In this document: positions 9,376 to 20,729 of the stretch, in pieces | Position numbering within the stretch: position 1 is the stretch's first letter | Layout of the letters: every line of letters begins with the position of its first letter | NCBI GenBank assembly: GCA_934047225.1 | Contig: CAKOHE010000085.1 | Span: forward strand, 1-64,000 | Reading direction: 5' to 3' | Source of the DNA: Ypsolopha sequella | Taxonomy: Eukaryota; Arthropoda; Insecta; Lepidoptera; Ypsolophidae | DNA: 64,000 bases | Notes under the pieces: model-generated | The model's database searches: none | Seen by the model: only the letters and a program-made list of their open reading frames with translations | Told to the model about the DNA's origin: nothing | Position numbers and translations under genes: made by a program

Positions 9376-11532
9376 GTAATTTCCTATTAAAAGGTTTACT
9401 CAACCTTGACATCTGTCCATATTTTTACGGAGCGTCCTTGTGTGCCTTAACGAAAAAGGACGGTGGTATAAGGCCGATCGCCGTTGGTAGCGTAATCCGT
9501 CGTTTGGTTGCAAAAGTAGGGTGCCGTGCGGTTAAAGACGCTATGTCGGAGTACCTTCAACCGCACCAACTAGGTTTCGGTACTGCCCTAGGCTGCGAAG
9601 CCGCTATACACGCCACCCGTACATTTGCCACTACAAATAATGGGATTGACAAAATAATTATAAAAATTGACATTAAAAATGCCTTTAATAGCATTGAGCG
9701 GGACACAATACTTCTTGAAATAAAAGAAAAGATACCATGTCTTTATCCCTTCTTATATCAATGTTATTCTTCATCAAGTAAATTATTTTTTGATTCTTCA
9801 CCTATTTTGTCACAGGTAGGTGCACAACAAGGGGATCCTTTAGGTCCTTTAATATTCAGTCTTGCTATTCAAAAAATAATATCCTCACTAGAGTCAGACC
9901 TGAACATATGGTATCTAGATGACGGCACAATTGGAGGAAGCCCCGATACTGTATACAAAGACATTGAAACAGTCCTCTCAAAATTTAAAGAGATAGGCCT
10001 CGAAGTAAACTCGAATAAATGCGAACTTTTTGAGTGTAGCTCAAATTGTTCTACATCTCTAACTCGTTTCCAAACACTTATTCCAGGCTTAACATCTTTA
10101 GATAAAACAAATTTTACTCTGCTAGGTGGGCCTATTTTCCCAGATGCAATCCCGGACATTATTGAAAAGAAAAATCAATCTCTACAAAATATACAAAATA
10201 GCCTGAAAAACCTTCAAGCACATGTAGCCTTAACCCTTTTTCGTAGCTGCTTGTCTATGCCAAAATTAACATACACCTTAAGGACATGTCCTGTTTGGCG
10301 CTACCCGAATGAAGTTCACCTATTGGACAATACAATTAAAAATATTCTAGAGGAAATTTTAAATGTTAGTCTTGACGAAGATCAGTGGCGCCAGGCAGCC
10401 CTGCCGATCCGGCACGGTGGTCTTGGTATTCGTCGCGTAGAGGACACCGGACTAGTAGCCTTCTTAGCCTCTGCACATGGGGTCGTGGAACTTGTTACTC
10501 ACATACTTAGTAACTATGGTAACAGTTCACGGCTACCATTTGTAGACGAGGCTTTGAAAGAATGGTCTACTGTTTGCCCTGGACAAGTTCAACCAGACCA
10601 TCCGGAGGTACAAAGAGGCTGGGACGATGTCCGAGCCAATTTCATACTAGAAGAGCTCAAACAAAAGAATTCAGGGGCAGAATTAGCAAGACTAAAAGCC
10701 GTATCTAAATCTGAGTCTGGTGCCTGGCTTCACGCCCTTCCATCTCCACAACTTGGTACTTTACTTGATAACGACTCCCTTCGTATCGCTGTGGCCCTGA
10801 GGCTTGGTTGCCATGTTTGCGAGGAACATACTTGCATCTGCAACTCTACGGTGGACACAAAAGGTCACCACGGCTTGAGCTGCATAAGATGTGCAGGTAG
10901 ATTTCCACGGCACCATGCCTTAAATGAAATCATCCGCCTAGCACTCGTCTCAGCCAACATCCCTTGCACCCTGGAGCCCCCTGGCCTTAGCCGGACAGAC
11001 GGTAAGCGCCCAGACGGTCTCACCCTCGTTCCCTGGGAGAGAGGTAGATGCTTGCTATGGGATGCAACCTGCGTCAGCACTTATGCTAGTTGCCATCTAA
11101 CCTCCACAGTCAAAACCGCCGGATCTGCGGCTGAGAGCGCCGCTAGACAAAAACATACCAGATATAAAGATCTGAAACAAAATTACATTTTTATTGCCGC
11201 CGCATTTGAAACGACCGGCGTATGGGGCTCTGAGGCCAAGACATTTCTGAGGGCACTCGGAAGAAAAATAAAAGACAGATGGCAAGACCACCGCTCCATG
11301 TCGTACTTGGCGCAAAGGATTTCCATTGCAATCCAACGCGGGAACGCAGCGAGCGTAATGGGAACCTTTGTGCCGGGTACGATGAGGGGCGGTCTTTTTC
11401 ATAGTTAGGGTTATATTTGTAAGTTAATTTTGTTTTTATAGTAGGTTTATTTTAAGCTTTGTAGTTAGTGTATATTTTAAGTATTATTTATAATTTAGTA
11501 TTCTTTATGTTATTTAAGTTTCTTGTTAATAA
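9376..11532 (+). mobile_element. 5'-truncated LINE with restriction-like endonuclease
   Basis: The 15-mer ATATATTTAGGTTTT is present at 9361-9375 and 11533-11547, bracketing the coding region and its 3' UTR, which ends in AATAA. I read it as a target-site duplication, though AT-rich sequence makes chance possible. The interval begins within the RT domain, so the 5' part of the element is missing. Confidence 0.6.
9378..11408 (+). pseudogene. Reverse transcriptase with C-terminal PD-(D/E)XK-like nuclease, N-terminally truncated
   Basis: This is the polyprotein of an endonuclease-type LINE that nicks target DNA and primes reverse transcription there. Counting from the TTG at 9438 (not a true start), RT motifs are KKDGGIRPIAVG (residues 6-17), DIKNAFNSIERD (78-89), GAQQGDPLGPLIFSLAI (128-144) and the catalytic YLDD (159-162, where most LINEs have FADD or YADD). 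Then come LPIRHGGLGIRR, a Cys/His-rich region (CHVCEEHTC ... HHGLSC), and RPD (524-526) followed by DAT (542-544), the layout of a restriction-like endonuclease. There is no stop from the truncation point to 11408. This resembles the early-branching R2/R4/NeSL-type group more than APE-type LINEs; the exact clade is not assigned. The missing N-terminus makes this copy dead although the rest is intact. Confidence 0.8.
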
Positions 11533-11548
11533 ATATATTTAGGTTTTA

Positions 11549-12620
11549 TATATATTTATTATTATTTACACATTTATATTTATATATATTTAAAAAAACA
11601 CATTTAGAGAGATATATTAATATCTCATAATAAGATACCCTTAATAAGATAACCTTGTCGCCTGAAAGGTAAAGGGTACCTTGCGCCAGATCTACTAGTC
11701 CATTTTTTATAAGTTGCTTATGATGTTGGCCCATGAATCATGCAAGTTTACGACCACGAAAGCCAGACGCATCCTTGTCAATAATAAAAAAAAACTGCCA
11801 AATTTTCGGTCTTTTTTCGATTTTGGGCAATTTAAGGCGCTACGGAAAAAAAATCGACACTTTTAGAACTTCTATATCTACTTCGGTAAACAATGTATAA
11901 TTTTGATAAAAAAGTATATTATTTTTGGAATCTTTCTCTAGGGATCTGTTAAAACAGAAACGCGATTGGAGAATTTCGGCTCGATAGAAATATTTATTGA
12001 AATGAGGTCTTTATCGAAACCAATTCTTCTGGTTTGACAATTTGGAATGACATATGGACTGCAATTATATTTTATGACATGGGTATTAACAGTATCTAGG
12101 ACCTGGTTAAACGAAATTTTGATAGCATTTTTAGTACATTGTATATTAATAAAAAACCGACTTTTCGCTACTTTTCGACGAATCCGTCCCTCTCGCACTG
12201 AGGGTTTTTTCGCATATGGAGTAACAGGGACGCTAAAACTTTTACATATCGCCTACTAGTTTTATGATATAATTACTTATACGTATACGTTAATTTTGCT
12301 ACAATTTGAGATCAAAACCGTCTGTGTAAACTCAATAATAGACGATTTATCAATCCTTTTGCACTCGGGAATTTTTTGGAATTTGCGAATAAATATATGC
12401 TATATCTTTACATCGCAATATAACGTTTAATACATATATTTGAATTTTGTTGGCTGTTTTAATGTATATAAAAATGGATCTTACTGGTCATTTTTACCTT
12501 TAAAAGAAAGAGGACAAGGAATAACAAAATCTACAAATCTAGTGATGTTAATTCCCGTGCACGCAAAAAAAGTCTGTTACCTATGGCAAAATTTAGGTTG
12601 CACTCGACATAAAAGTTTAG
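11549..12620. other. AT-rich stretch without a recognised gene
   Basis: Short ORFs at 11938-12198 (minus), 12047-12259 (plus) and 12440-12625 (plus) have no recognisable motif. No terminal repeats were seen. Confidence 0.5.
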
Positions 12621-13087
12621 CTTAAGGGCCTTACTATTGCCAAATGGGTACTTTCTAAAGCCTACTCCTCGTTTATGGCCTAACCAAAAATAATGAAAAA
12701 ATGTATTATGAATAATCAACTCTTAGACAACATATGCAACATTTTTCTTTTTCATACCACCAAAACATCTATATGATTTTTTTTTTTTACTGAATGGTGT
12801 TTTTTGACCTCAAATTCCCTACTGCTCCAGAGTGGCCTGGCCGATTGAATTCATCTATGCTTTGATAAATAGATAAACTTTATAGCTATAAACATTATTC
12901 AATCGAGTAATCACGTCCAAGTGAAAAGTATAATTTTCTCCTATTTCGCCCTATCAAGAACGCAGCGAGCGTCGTAACAGCCACTATGCATTGCGCGCTG
13001 ATATGAACGTTATTTCAATGTCGTTTCCGTTGATATTTGTAGTGACAAATATCGAGCTGCTAATTTGGCGATGGTAATCGCCTTAAA
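12621..13087 (+). repeat. Unidentified dispersed repeat, copy 2
   Basis: This is the second copy of the block at 2785-3258, same orientation, ending at GGTAATCGCCTTAA. Gaps of several bases near 12775 and 12890 distinguish it from copy 1. Confidence 0.7.
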
Positions 13088-13861
13088 TAGTGGCTGCCGA
13101 ACTTTTAGCTATAGTTCCTAAACTTATTGTGTTTTGTGTGTGGTGGAGTTGCATTAGCTAATGTTTAGGTCAAATATATTATTATGTTCTGGGGTGACAC
13201 CACAGAAGAGTTTAGCGAACTTGATAAACTATTTTATTGTTGAAAATATTCAGTGAGGTGAACAACTGTTCGGTTGTGAACTACTTAAGAATCTTGTGAA
13301 TATGCTCAACTGATTGATTGTTTTCTGCTAAATATTCTGTGTAGTGAACAACTGTGCGGTTGTAGACTGTTCAAGATTTTAGCGAAATAGCTGAACTAAT
13401 TCAATACATCCCTATTTCAGTTGGTTATCCTGAATGTACCTGGGATTTTGTTAGGAGCATTTATAACAACACTAAACGCATTTCTGTATCTAATTGTTTT
13501 TTTTAGTAAACTTTCCCATGCGACACTAGGCCCGCCATGATTGGCCGACTCAAACACTCAGAGAACGCTTTTGGAGCCGTCGCCATACAAAATTGTGTTT
13601 AACACACTATCGTGGGGCAATTTTCAGCTCTAATCAGACTTCCATGTTTTTTTCATTCACTGGTAACATTAATACTTTCGAAACATACTTGAACCGAGAT
13701 CCGCCTCAACATAAAATCGCCAAAAGATGTAAGTGTTTATAAAAAAAGGTGTAAGTCGGAATCCGGATTAGATTTCACATCTAAACCACAATCAGATTCG
13801 TCATTAAGAGGGATACGACTTAAAATTGTTAAAAACAAACAGAAATACTGAGTGTTAAGAT
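13088..13861. other. Non-coding stretch with a weak local duplication
   Basis: Two related segments of about 85 bp lie in tandem at 13233-13316 and 13319-13404; both carry GTGAACAACTG followed by CGGTTGT. Nothing else is recognised. Confidence 0.4.
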
Positions 13862-15419
13862 CAAGTTGCGGAAGCCCGAAACTGGCAATAGTACTCGTCC
13901 ATACGAACAACTTTTACTATGGAGCCAACCTTAATAGTTAGGGAGGCGAATAGGGGAATTTTCGGTAATACTCGAGCGTGGCTAAGATTTTAAGTTTCGA
14001 GATTAAGATATGAGAGATACCTTAGACCTAATAGAACAACCTTGTAAAGTATTTAGCTCTATATGTAGTGACGCGCGCCTAGGATAGACGATCAGATTAG
14101 TAAAAAAAAATCGATAGTCTGAAATACTCGAGCGCGTCAGATTAAGATATTGGGGGTTGATTTTAGTGTTTTAAGACTAAATTTAACTAACCTGACGATA
14201 AGTTCTTGACGCCGCCGAGTTATAGGGTCGCGAACTTGTAAAAAAAAACGTTAATCCGGCATTCTCGAGCGCGATTTTATTTTTTTTTTATTTTAAAGAA
14301 TATAATCTAAAACTTACTAAAAATACAAAATCTACCGGTTTCCGCATGACCAGAAGTGTGGAGGAGCCATTTCGTCTTCCGAAAAACGCGTTGCGGCATA
14401 TAACGCGCCGCAACGCGTTCGCGAACCATACATTTTACAAAAAAAAAGTTTAAATAAACAAAAAAGGTAATTTTATTTTACACAAAAAAGGTCTCTTTAC
14501 ATTTTTGTCCAAAGTTAAAACTTTTTGACTTCAAGCATCATAAAAACTCAAACTCCCGGTTTTTTGAGTATATCTGGAAAACAGGTGTTAAAAAAAATTG
14601 ATATGAAATAACGATGATTAAATTATGTGACTTTTATTATATCTCAAATTTTTTTTTTCTAAAGTTTCTCGACAATTTTCGAAAAAAAAAGAAAAAAAAA
14701 AGGAAAAAAAAGAAACAAAAAAACCTTTTTCGGTCAGATTAAGAGAACCCACCAACATTTTTGTCAGATTAAGAAAATATGCTTTCAGGATACCGAGATA
14801 AACCTCCCCTATGAAAATCTGACGCGCTCGAGTATTTCAAAAAAACTTTTTTTTTTTGCATTTTCAAATATTCATCGTAACTTATCGTCACGCCGAAATC
14901 GTCAGTTTTTTTAAAGGGAGCTTCGTTGGGGCCTACTTAGCACCCCTTCCGAAAATCTGACGCGCTCGAGTAAATTTTTTTTTTTGCATTTTTGACTACT
15001 TTATATGCCTACCCCCACCACGCAAACCGGCAGATTAGTATACCGTTGTTATCAGAGGCACTTGGGGCATACGTAGTATGAATATCTGACGCGCTCGAGA
15101 ATGCCCAAGTAACTGTTTTTTTTTACATTTTTGAAAAACCGTACACGCCAAACCCACCGCTAAATGGTTTTTACCATAAGAGCTTTTCTTTTCGAAATTA
15201 TTTTATCTTTCGATTTTGATAGGTCTCGACGGCGCCGTTGAATTACGCCATTTAGCTACCTCGCCTCCCTAACTATAAAGAGAAACCAAGAAAAGTAACA
15301 TACCTACAACCAAAATGTACAAAACTTTTTGTTCTTTCTAGCTTTCTTAATTTTTTTTCACGGATAGTTATTCGTATGGACGAGTAGTATTCGCCAGTTT
15401 TCGGCTTCCGCAACTTCAT
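13862..15419. mobile_element. Foldback-type DNA element with opposed arrays of a CTCGAGCGCG module
   Basis: The ends are inverted: 13862 onward reads AAGTTGCGGAAGCC and ACTCGTCCATACGAA, and the reverse complement appears at about 15372-15419. A second matching block, TAGTTAGGGAGGCGA, lies at about 13936 and inverted at about 15266-15280. Inside, the motif CTCGAGCGCGTCAGATT or a shortened form occurs forward at 13971, 14127 and 14264 and inverted at 14816-14832, 14954-14970 and 15084-15099, at steps of about 130-155 bp. Two half motifs (GTCAGATTAAGA) lie in the centre at about 14734 and 14763. No ORF is present. The class is unknown. Confidence 0.75.
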
Positions 15420-15656
15420 CGTAACAAACTGTATAAGTCCTTATCATATTAACGTGAAAAAATCACAAATATCCCGTTAAAAAATAGGGAATTTTAGGGA
15501 ACACCCTATAATGTCCATCTAACTAAAGTATGGTCTTGGTGGTGAAGAAAACCAATCCACAAGCTCATGTTTTTTAAATCTTGTTTTGAGAAATTGTATT
15601 TTACAAGTTTAATTTCATTCTACGATTGTACAATGTACATGCGTTTACTTCACGAA

Positions 15657-16264
15657 GCCTGCGGTCCGAAATAGAATTACAATGCATAAGCCATTCACTG
15701 AGTGGTTTTCCAGACTGACCTTGATCAAGCTTTCAGAGGTAAACACAGATGGCGTTACCCTGCTTTCAAGTGTCAAAAAGCAAAGATTATTTTTTAATCT
15801 GGGGGCAGCAAGATAAAAATTGTCAATTCAATTGTTAAATCCAACAACACCCTTCACAAAGACATTCCTATTTTGTTGTGTTTATATTGTGTTGTTTTCT
15901 ATCTATATTACTTACGTTAATAGCTTGGTATTTCCTTCAACTTTCAACATGGTCAGCCCATGCGTTGTAGCTAATTGTAAAAATATAGGAACACACAGTA
16001 TAACCAATTACGGAAAGAACAATGGATCTTAGCAATAATACATTTGAGGCATGGATTGACCATAAAAAAGAAAGAAGCAAAGAAGAAGTGTCAAAATCAA
16101 AAGAATCCAGTGTTGCCAGGAAGACATTTTTTGACACTTTTAGTACAGGCTGCGCCATCTATTGAGTCGTTCGGTACTACTTTTTTTTTATTTGGCTTTG
16201 AAAACTCCTCCTTAATACTTTCGTAATCGATTTTAGCGATGTAATTCTATTTCGGACCGCAGGG
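15657..16264. mobile_element. DNA element with CCTGCGGTCCGAAATAG termini, 608 bp
   Basis: The left end reads CCTGCGGTCCGAAATAG (the first base of the CCCTGCGG terminus is G here) and the right end is its inverse at 16241-16264. GAA flanks both sides (15654-15656, 16265-16267) as a 3-bp target duplication. A 98-bp relative lies at 62479-62576. Within it, a short plus-strand reading frame at about 15950 starts MVSPCVVANCKN, which resembles the first Cys pair of a THAP finger but is soon broken; this coding call is weak. Confidence 0.7.
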
Positions 16265-16495
16265 GAAGCAATAAGGAAGAGGAGTTGATGTATGAATTAC
16301 GCCACGTTACGATCAATTCGGCCATGACGTCACTAAAGGGAGCGATTGCGATTGGTGGCATGTGCTTTGTGTGCTCTGTGATTGGTGGATCGGCGGAGCT
16401 AACCTTCCCCGTACCTCTGCCTTCTACCCCGCGCAGTGTCACACAGTTTTCCCTGGAGAAATGAACTATCGGCAATTCCTCTTCTTTATTGCTCC
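16264..16495. mobile_element. Small MITE with GGAGCAATAA-type termini
   Basis: The left end, GGAAGCAATAAGGAAGAGGA, is inverted at 16472-16494 with two differences and one indel. It abuts the previous element. It contains a CRE-like TGACGTCA (16325-16332) and two ATTGGTGG (inverted CCAAT) motifs, which may be chance. Confidence 0.6.
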
Positions 16496-16807
16496 GTGGT
16501 TTACTTGAATTTGGTGATTTTGAATTATACCGCCAAATTCATACTGGAGACTCGTAAGTAAACAGAACCAGGGCTTAATTATAACGAATTCTAAATAAAA
16601 ATGTTTTGTGCCTTTAGTACAGTCAATCTAAGAATGTTTGTATGGAGAAGGTTGATTAACTGAAAAATAAAAATTCAAAAGAATACCTAAAAAATATTTT
16701 TTTAAATGGACCACAATTATTAAACCATGGCTAAGAACAATATTAGTAAGGTAAGGGGTCTAATTATTTTGGTAAAATTATGTTTGATGTGAACTATGTT
16801 TTTTAGG

Positions 16808-16885
16808 AGTCTGTAGTCTCTGCCTACCCCTCTGGGAGACAGGCGTGAGCACAGAAATATTAATAGCGCGTGGGTATATGTATGT
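16808..16885 (+). mobile_element. RTE-type LINE 3' end, short fragment
   Basis: The segment contains GTAGTCTCTGCCTACCCC and GAGACAGGCGTGAG and then a TATG-rich tail. The same block is longer at 18620-18772 and, inverted, at 21752-21905. Confidence 0.6.
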
Positions 16886-17034
16886 TTTTTTTTTTTTATT
16901 TGGAAATCAAGGTAACCAAGTCTCCAATATAACTTTGGCTGCATCAACCACTGAAAATAATTTTTACAAGCGAAATAGTCCGTTGACTTGATTTTATAAT
17001 TACATGTATATAAAAAAGTAGGTTTTCTATTTAA

Positions 17035-17652
17035 GAGCGGTTTGCAGCCGGATTGTGTAAAACCCGCCTTTTTCTAATTAATCGAAACAGAACACTTAAA
17101 TTCAAAATTCACTCAATAGTTATTCAACAAAACTTTATTACCTATGTAATGTGTATGCTGCTATCTTAAAGTTTTGAAAAAGTTTTGAATCTCAAATATT
17201 TTTAAATTATAATTTACAGAAACCGATGGTAATTTTGCGAATGCAGCATACACAATATATAGGTAATAAGGTTTGATGAATAACTATGGAGTGAATTTTG
17301 AATTTTAGTGTTCCGTTTCGATTAATGTTTTCATGCCACTTTGAGAAAAAGGTGCGCGTCCCTGGTGCGCAGAGTGCGCGGCAGCAACAACAGTATCCTG
17401 GCCATGATAGCGGACAGGCTTGATTGCTGTTACATGAATCACTGCTGCAGTATTCATGTGGCAGTAGACAGACCTGTCTTCTCTAAAATTAGTAATTTTA
17501 ATGTTACTAACACTTAGCGTAGGACTAGACTAACTTTACTAACAAAATTTGTGATCCATAGTTGGTCTTCCAATAAATGATTTTATTTTATTTGATTTGA
17601 TTAATTATAAAAAGGCGTGTTTTTCACAATCCGGCTGCGAAACTGCTCTAAA
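17035..17652. mobile_element. Palindromic MITE with about 128-bp arms, right arm split by a LINE
   Basis: The left arm 17036-17163 contains GCAGCCGGATTGTG, TAATTAATCG and AAATTCAAAATTCACTC. The matching right arm is in two pieces, 17243-17326 and 17599-17651, because a retroelement has inserted at GATTAAT. The reverse complements match with scattered substitutions. No coding sequence belongs to the MITE itself. Confidence 0.8.
17327..17598 (+). mobile_element. 5'-truncated non-LTR element inserted in the MITE arm
   Basis: GATTAAT flanks the insert at 17320-17326 and 17599-17605 (7-bp target duplication). The insert ends with an AATAAA signal and a TTTTATTT-rich tail. A plus-strand frame from about 17332 stays open for some 58 codons and includes VRRVRGSNNSILAMIADRL, ending at TAG near 17516. 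It is plausibly the C-terminus of a LINE ORF2, but I cannot name the clade. Confidence 0.6.
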
Positions 17653-17792
17653 AGGTTATTCCATTTATCTCTGAAAGTGAAAGCTCGAACGGCTTTTCGT
17701 TACCCAAGGATCTCCGAATAAGTGAAGGAATTCAAAAAAGCTTGGTTGATACAGTGAGTGAATGGGACGGGTGACTCACTGCGGTCATTATA

Positions 17793-18404
17793 CAGTGTGT
17801 CCCCGTAAAAGTGCAACCCCAAAGGGGGTGAAACTAGATATAAATATATCGACAAAAACAAAGAAAAAAAATTTTTTTGATTTTTTTTTAATCATGAAAA
17901 AATACTCCACCTGGGTATCTTTGTATGGGACGCGAGCGCAGTGCCTTTGGTTAACCGCTCGTAGAAAATATTGTATTTATGATAGAACGTTGTATTTTTT
18001 TTTGTTAGAAAGATAATGGAATAGGCAATGATAAATAGTAATAAAAGTATAGTGAAATGGGGACATTATTTTGAATAAATTGACTATTACTGAAAAAAGA
18101 AAAATTAAAGAAATCATCTTTTAGGACATTATTTTTATGGTAATGGTAGTTGATTATGTTTTGTTTTTGATTTGGTATGCAACGTCTATTCTTAAGAATT
18201 ATAACAGTTTTATTTCATTGCATTACTCGCGATAGGTTAAAAGTTATGACATATTTTATACATAGTCTCCATGGTAGGCAAAAAAAATTTTAAAACGTAA
18301 ATTTATAAAACAAAGATTTTCCAAAAAAAAAAAAATTTTTTTTCGATAAAATAAGGTCTAGTTTCACTCCTTTTCGGCTGTGCACTTGTAAGAGGGACAC
18401 ACTT
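17793..18404. mobile_element. MITE with AGTGTGTCCC termini, about 610 bp
   Basis: The left end CAGTGTGTCCCCGTAAAAG and the following GGGGTGAAACTAGA are inverted at about 18353-18404 (TCTAGTTTCACTCC ... GGGACACACT). Long A/T tracts sit just inside both arms. TA next to each end suggests a Tc1/mariner-type target. No ORF of note. Confidence 0.7.
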
Positions 18405-18619
18405 AGGTATGTCCGACATTTTAGGTTCACTGGAGAGAATTCGTAATAGGTACGCGTGGTGTAACGCAGTATTACTTTATAAAGGGTGAAAAAACCGTTT
18501 TGAATGAGATTTCGGAACGCAATCACTGCTAACTGTTATTGTAATATTCCTTCCTACGTCTAACTACAGGTGTATTCTAATTTGTTGCTAATTATTTCAA
18601 ACGAAATCTTGAAGATACG

Positions 18620-18772
18620 GAAGAAGGGCAAAGTCAAAACACCCGGAATAGAAGAGCCTGTTCGACTGGATTGATGGATATGGAAGAAGCGAAAGAAGTG
18701 TGCCAGGATCGTAGCAAATGGAAGACTGTAGTCTCTGCCTACGCCTCATGGAGACAGGCGTGAGTATATATG
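18620..18772 (+). mobile_element. RTE-type LINE ORF C-terminus and 3' tail
   Basis: The plus-strand translation contains EEAKEVCQDRSKWKTVVSAY and stops soon after, the usual C-terminal pattern of RTE-type reverse transcriptases (a D-R-x-x-W-K-x-x-V-S-A-Y block). It ends in a GTATATATGTATG tail. The inverted relative at 21752-21905 shares most of its length. Confidence 0.65.
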
Positions 18773-18892
18773 TATGTAATAAATAACTATAGCGCCCTAA
18801 AATAAACTCCAGCTAAAGATAATGTATGGAAATAATGACTAAATTAAATCACTGAAAACCTTTTTCCTTCGAACAGGGTGTTCTATCCATTA

Positions 18893-19377
18893 ATATGAAC
18901 AACAAGCCAACCCTCGAATCGCGGAAAAAAATCAGCTGTTCCATAGAAAAATTACATAGCCACCCGACCAAAATATATGACTTTAAACTCTCGCGTTTCG
19001 TACACATTATAATATATATTACCCCCCCCCCTAATATAGCCCATTTTGTCTCGAAACGTCGGGTGTCCCCTTTTCGTAAAAAAGGTAAAAATTGATCGCG
19101 GTAGACCCGATTATATATATTATAATGTGTACGAAACGCGAGACTATATTTACTTGCACCTATTTCGGGAAATCCTAGAAATAGGTGCAAGTAAATATTA
19201 AAAAAATGATGTCCCCCTAATTCCCCCTATATGTAACTACAAAATTCGCGAAAAAAAAAATGACAAAGTTTAATTTTTCATCCACGATACGGATCCCTAG
19301 GTATGTGAGTCTGACTCGCACTTGAGCGGTTTTTTTTGCGATTCGAGGGTTGACTCTATAGTAAAAGTTGTTCATAT
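18893..19377. mobile_element. MITE with ATATGAACAAC termini and nested hairpins
   Basis: The outer arms at 18893-18935 and about 19330-19377 contain ATATGAACAAC and AACCCTCGAATCGC. Inside, a 30-nt arm (CTCGCGTTTCGTACACATTA at its start, 18986-19015) is inverted at 19113-19142. A third hairpin occupies about 19148-19196 (TTTACTTGCACCTATTTC and its inverse). A poly-C run lies at about 19022. Confidence 0.7.
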
Positions 19378-19683
19378 AGACATAATCGCAGAATTAGGCA
19401 TATCATATTTCTGTTAAAACTAAGAGGGTTGCCTCGCTTCGTAAACGTAACAAGCTCCTCCCCGCTCCGTTCGTGGTCAAGTAAAACCAGAAAAGTAGTT
19501 TATCTTCAACCAAAGGTACATCGCGCGGCTAATATGTGTGCGTGCTAGTACGCACGAACTACAGTACGCACACAACAGCAATATCTCGGTATGCAAGGCC
19601 GGTGCTAGTCGGGGTTACGCCGCGGTCGCGCTCAGTCAAGTCTTTCGAACAAGCGCGCCAGCGCGGCACCGATCACTTCAAAT

Positions 19684-20615
19684 ATGTCGACAGCACGCTG
19701 TCGTACATATTGTTCTGTCTTCGGATGCCTCAATAATAATTCCTCAAATCCAGAATTATCGTTCTTCTCAATACCAACTCAACAAGAAAGGTGAGTACAC
19801 AATTTATGGTACATATAAATAATAATGAGAGATGTAAACCGTACTTTCTTTGTTCACATTTAACATAGGTACCTATGATCATAACTGTGCTATGATTGTC
19901 AGTTAGTCAAAGTGTTTTTAAATGTAGAGCTGATATGGTTGAAATCGCAAAGATTTTTTAATTATAGACTAGGAGCCAATGTTCGATTAGATACTTAAAT
20001 TTTATTATGTACTTAAATGAATTGAACTGATTAATTTAGTCAACAATCACAAAGATTTTTAAGCAAAAGCGTTGCCAGGGGGGCAAGATGACATGAATTG
20101 TAGGTAAAATAAACAAATGTAAAGTTTTTAATTGTTCATTACAAGAAACAAAATAATTGTCTTATAAACATAATGTGCTTGGGTTTCTCGCGAATTTTTC
20201 GGTTACTTTATTATAAAAATCTCAAAGTTTTTCAAATCTCTAGGGGGGGACAGCTGCCCCCTTCCCCCTTTTGACGATGCCCATGTTTTTAAGGTAAATT
20301 CAGGAGCTTATCTTTAATTTTATAATTGATTATTTTCAAGTTTTCTTACTTTATTTAATATAAGCAAGTAAGATTTCTTTATGAGTTATAAGGTCTATAC
20401 GTTTATTATGTATGATATGAATGTATGTATGTTTGAATGTTTCACTACGTCGTCGATTGATAGCTCATTTGTCATAATCGGCTTCAAAATGTCAGTTGAT
20501 TTGTCATAATTTTTATTTTGTTGTTTTCAGGCGCTTACAATGGCTACAATTAATATCACGTGAGGATTTGACAGATAATGTTTCAAAATATCGTGCTTCA
20601 TATTATAAATTGTAA
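19684..20615 (+). pseudogene. Two-exon THAP-domain reading frame in the outer element
   Basis: THAP fingers are C2CH DNA-binding domains found at the N-terminus of P-type transposases. Exon 1 (19684-19790) starts MSTARCRTYCSVFGC and ends at an AAAG/GTGAGT donor. A pyrimidine-rich acceptor TTGTTTTCAG at 20521-20530 precedes exon 2 (20531-20615). The splice keeps frame and gives RRLQWLQLISREDL, the helix expected after the THAP beta strand. The frame stops at 20613 before the expected final Cys-x2-His; the stop overlaps a GTAAGC donor-like site (20611), so a third exon may have existed. No DDE-type core is present in the element. Confidence 0.6.
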
Positions 20616-20729
20616 GCATTTTAAATTAAAGAAGTCTTATTTAAATAAATGTGCTTTTTATTAATGTCTACCTCATATAAGGTTAAAATACGGTACTGAG
20701 CTCCCGGTCTACATAAAGGTCAATTCGGG

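Noticed and set aside
9438..11408. RT protein as a bacterial retron or defence-associated reverse transcriptase
   Set aside because: The RT is followed by a LINE-type Cys/His region and nuclease, is 5'-truncated, and appears to be flanked by a target duplication.
16321..16340. CRE and inverted CCAAT motifs as a host promoter
   Set aside because: They lie inside a small MITE with clear inverted ends and no gene follows.
19536..19822. Two overlapping ORFs of 66 and 94 codons in the THAP element
   Set aside because: They are in frames other than the spliced THAP frame and repeat in the derivative only because the DNA is duplicated.
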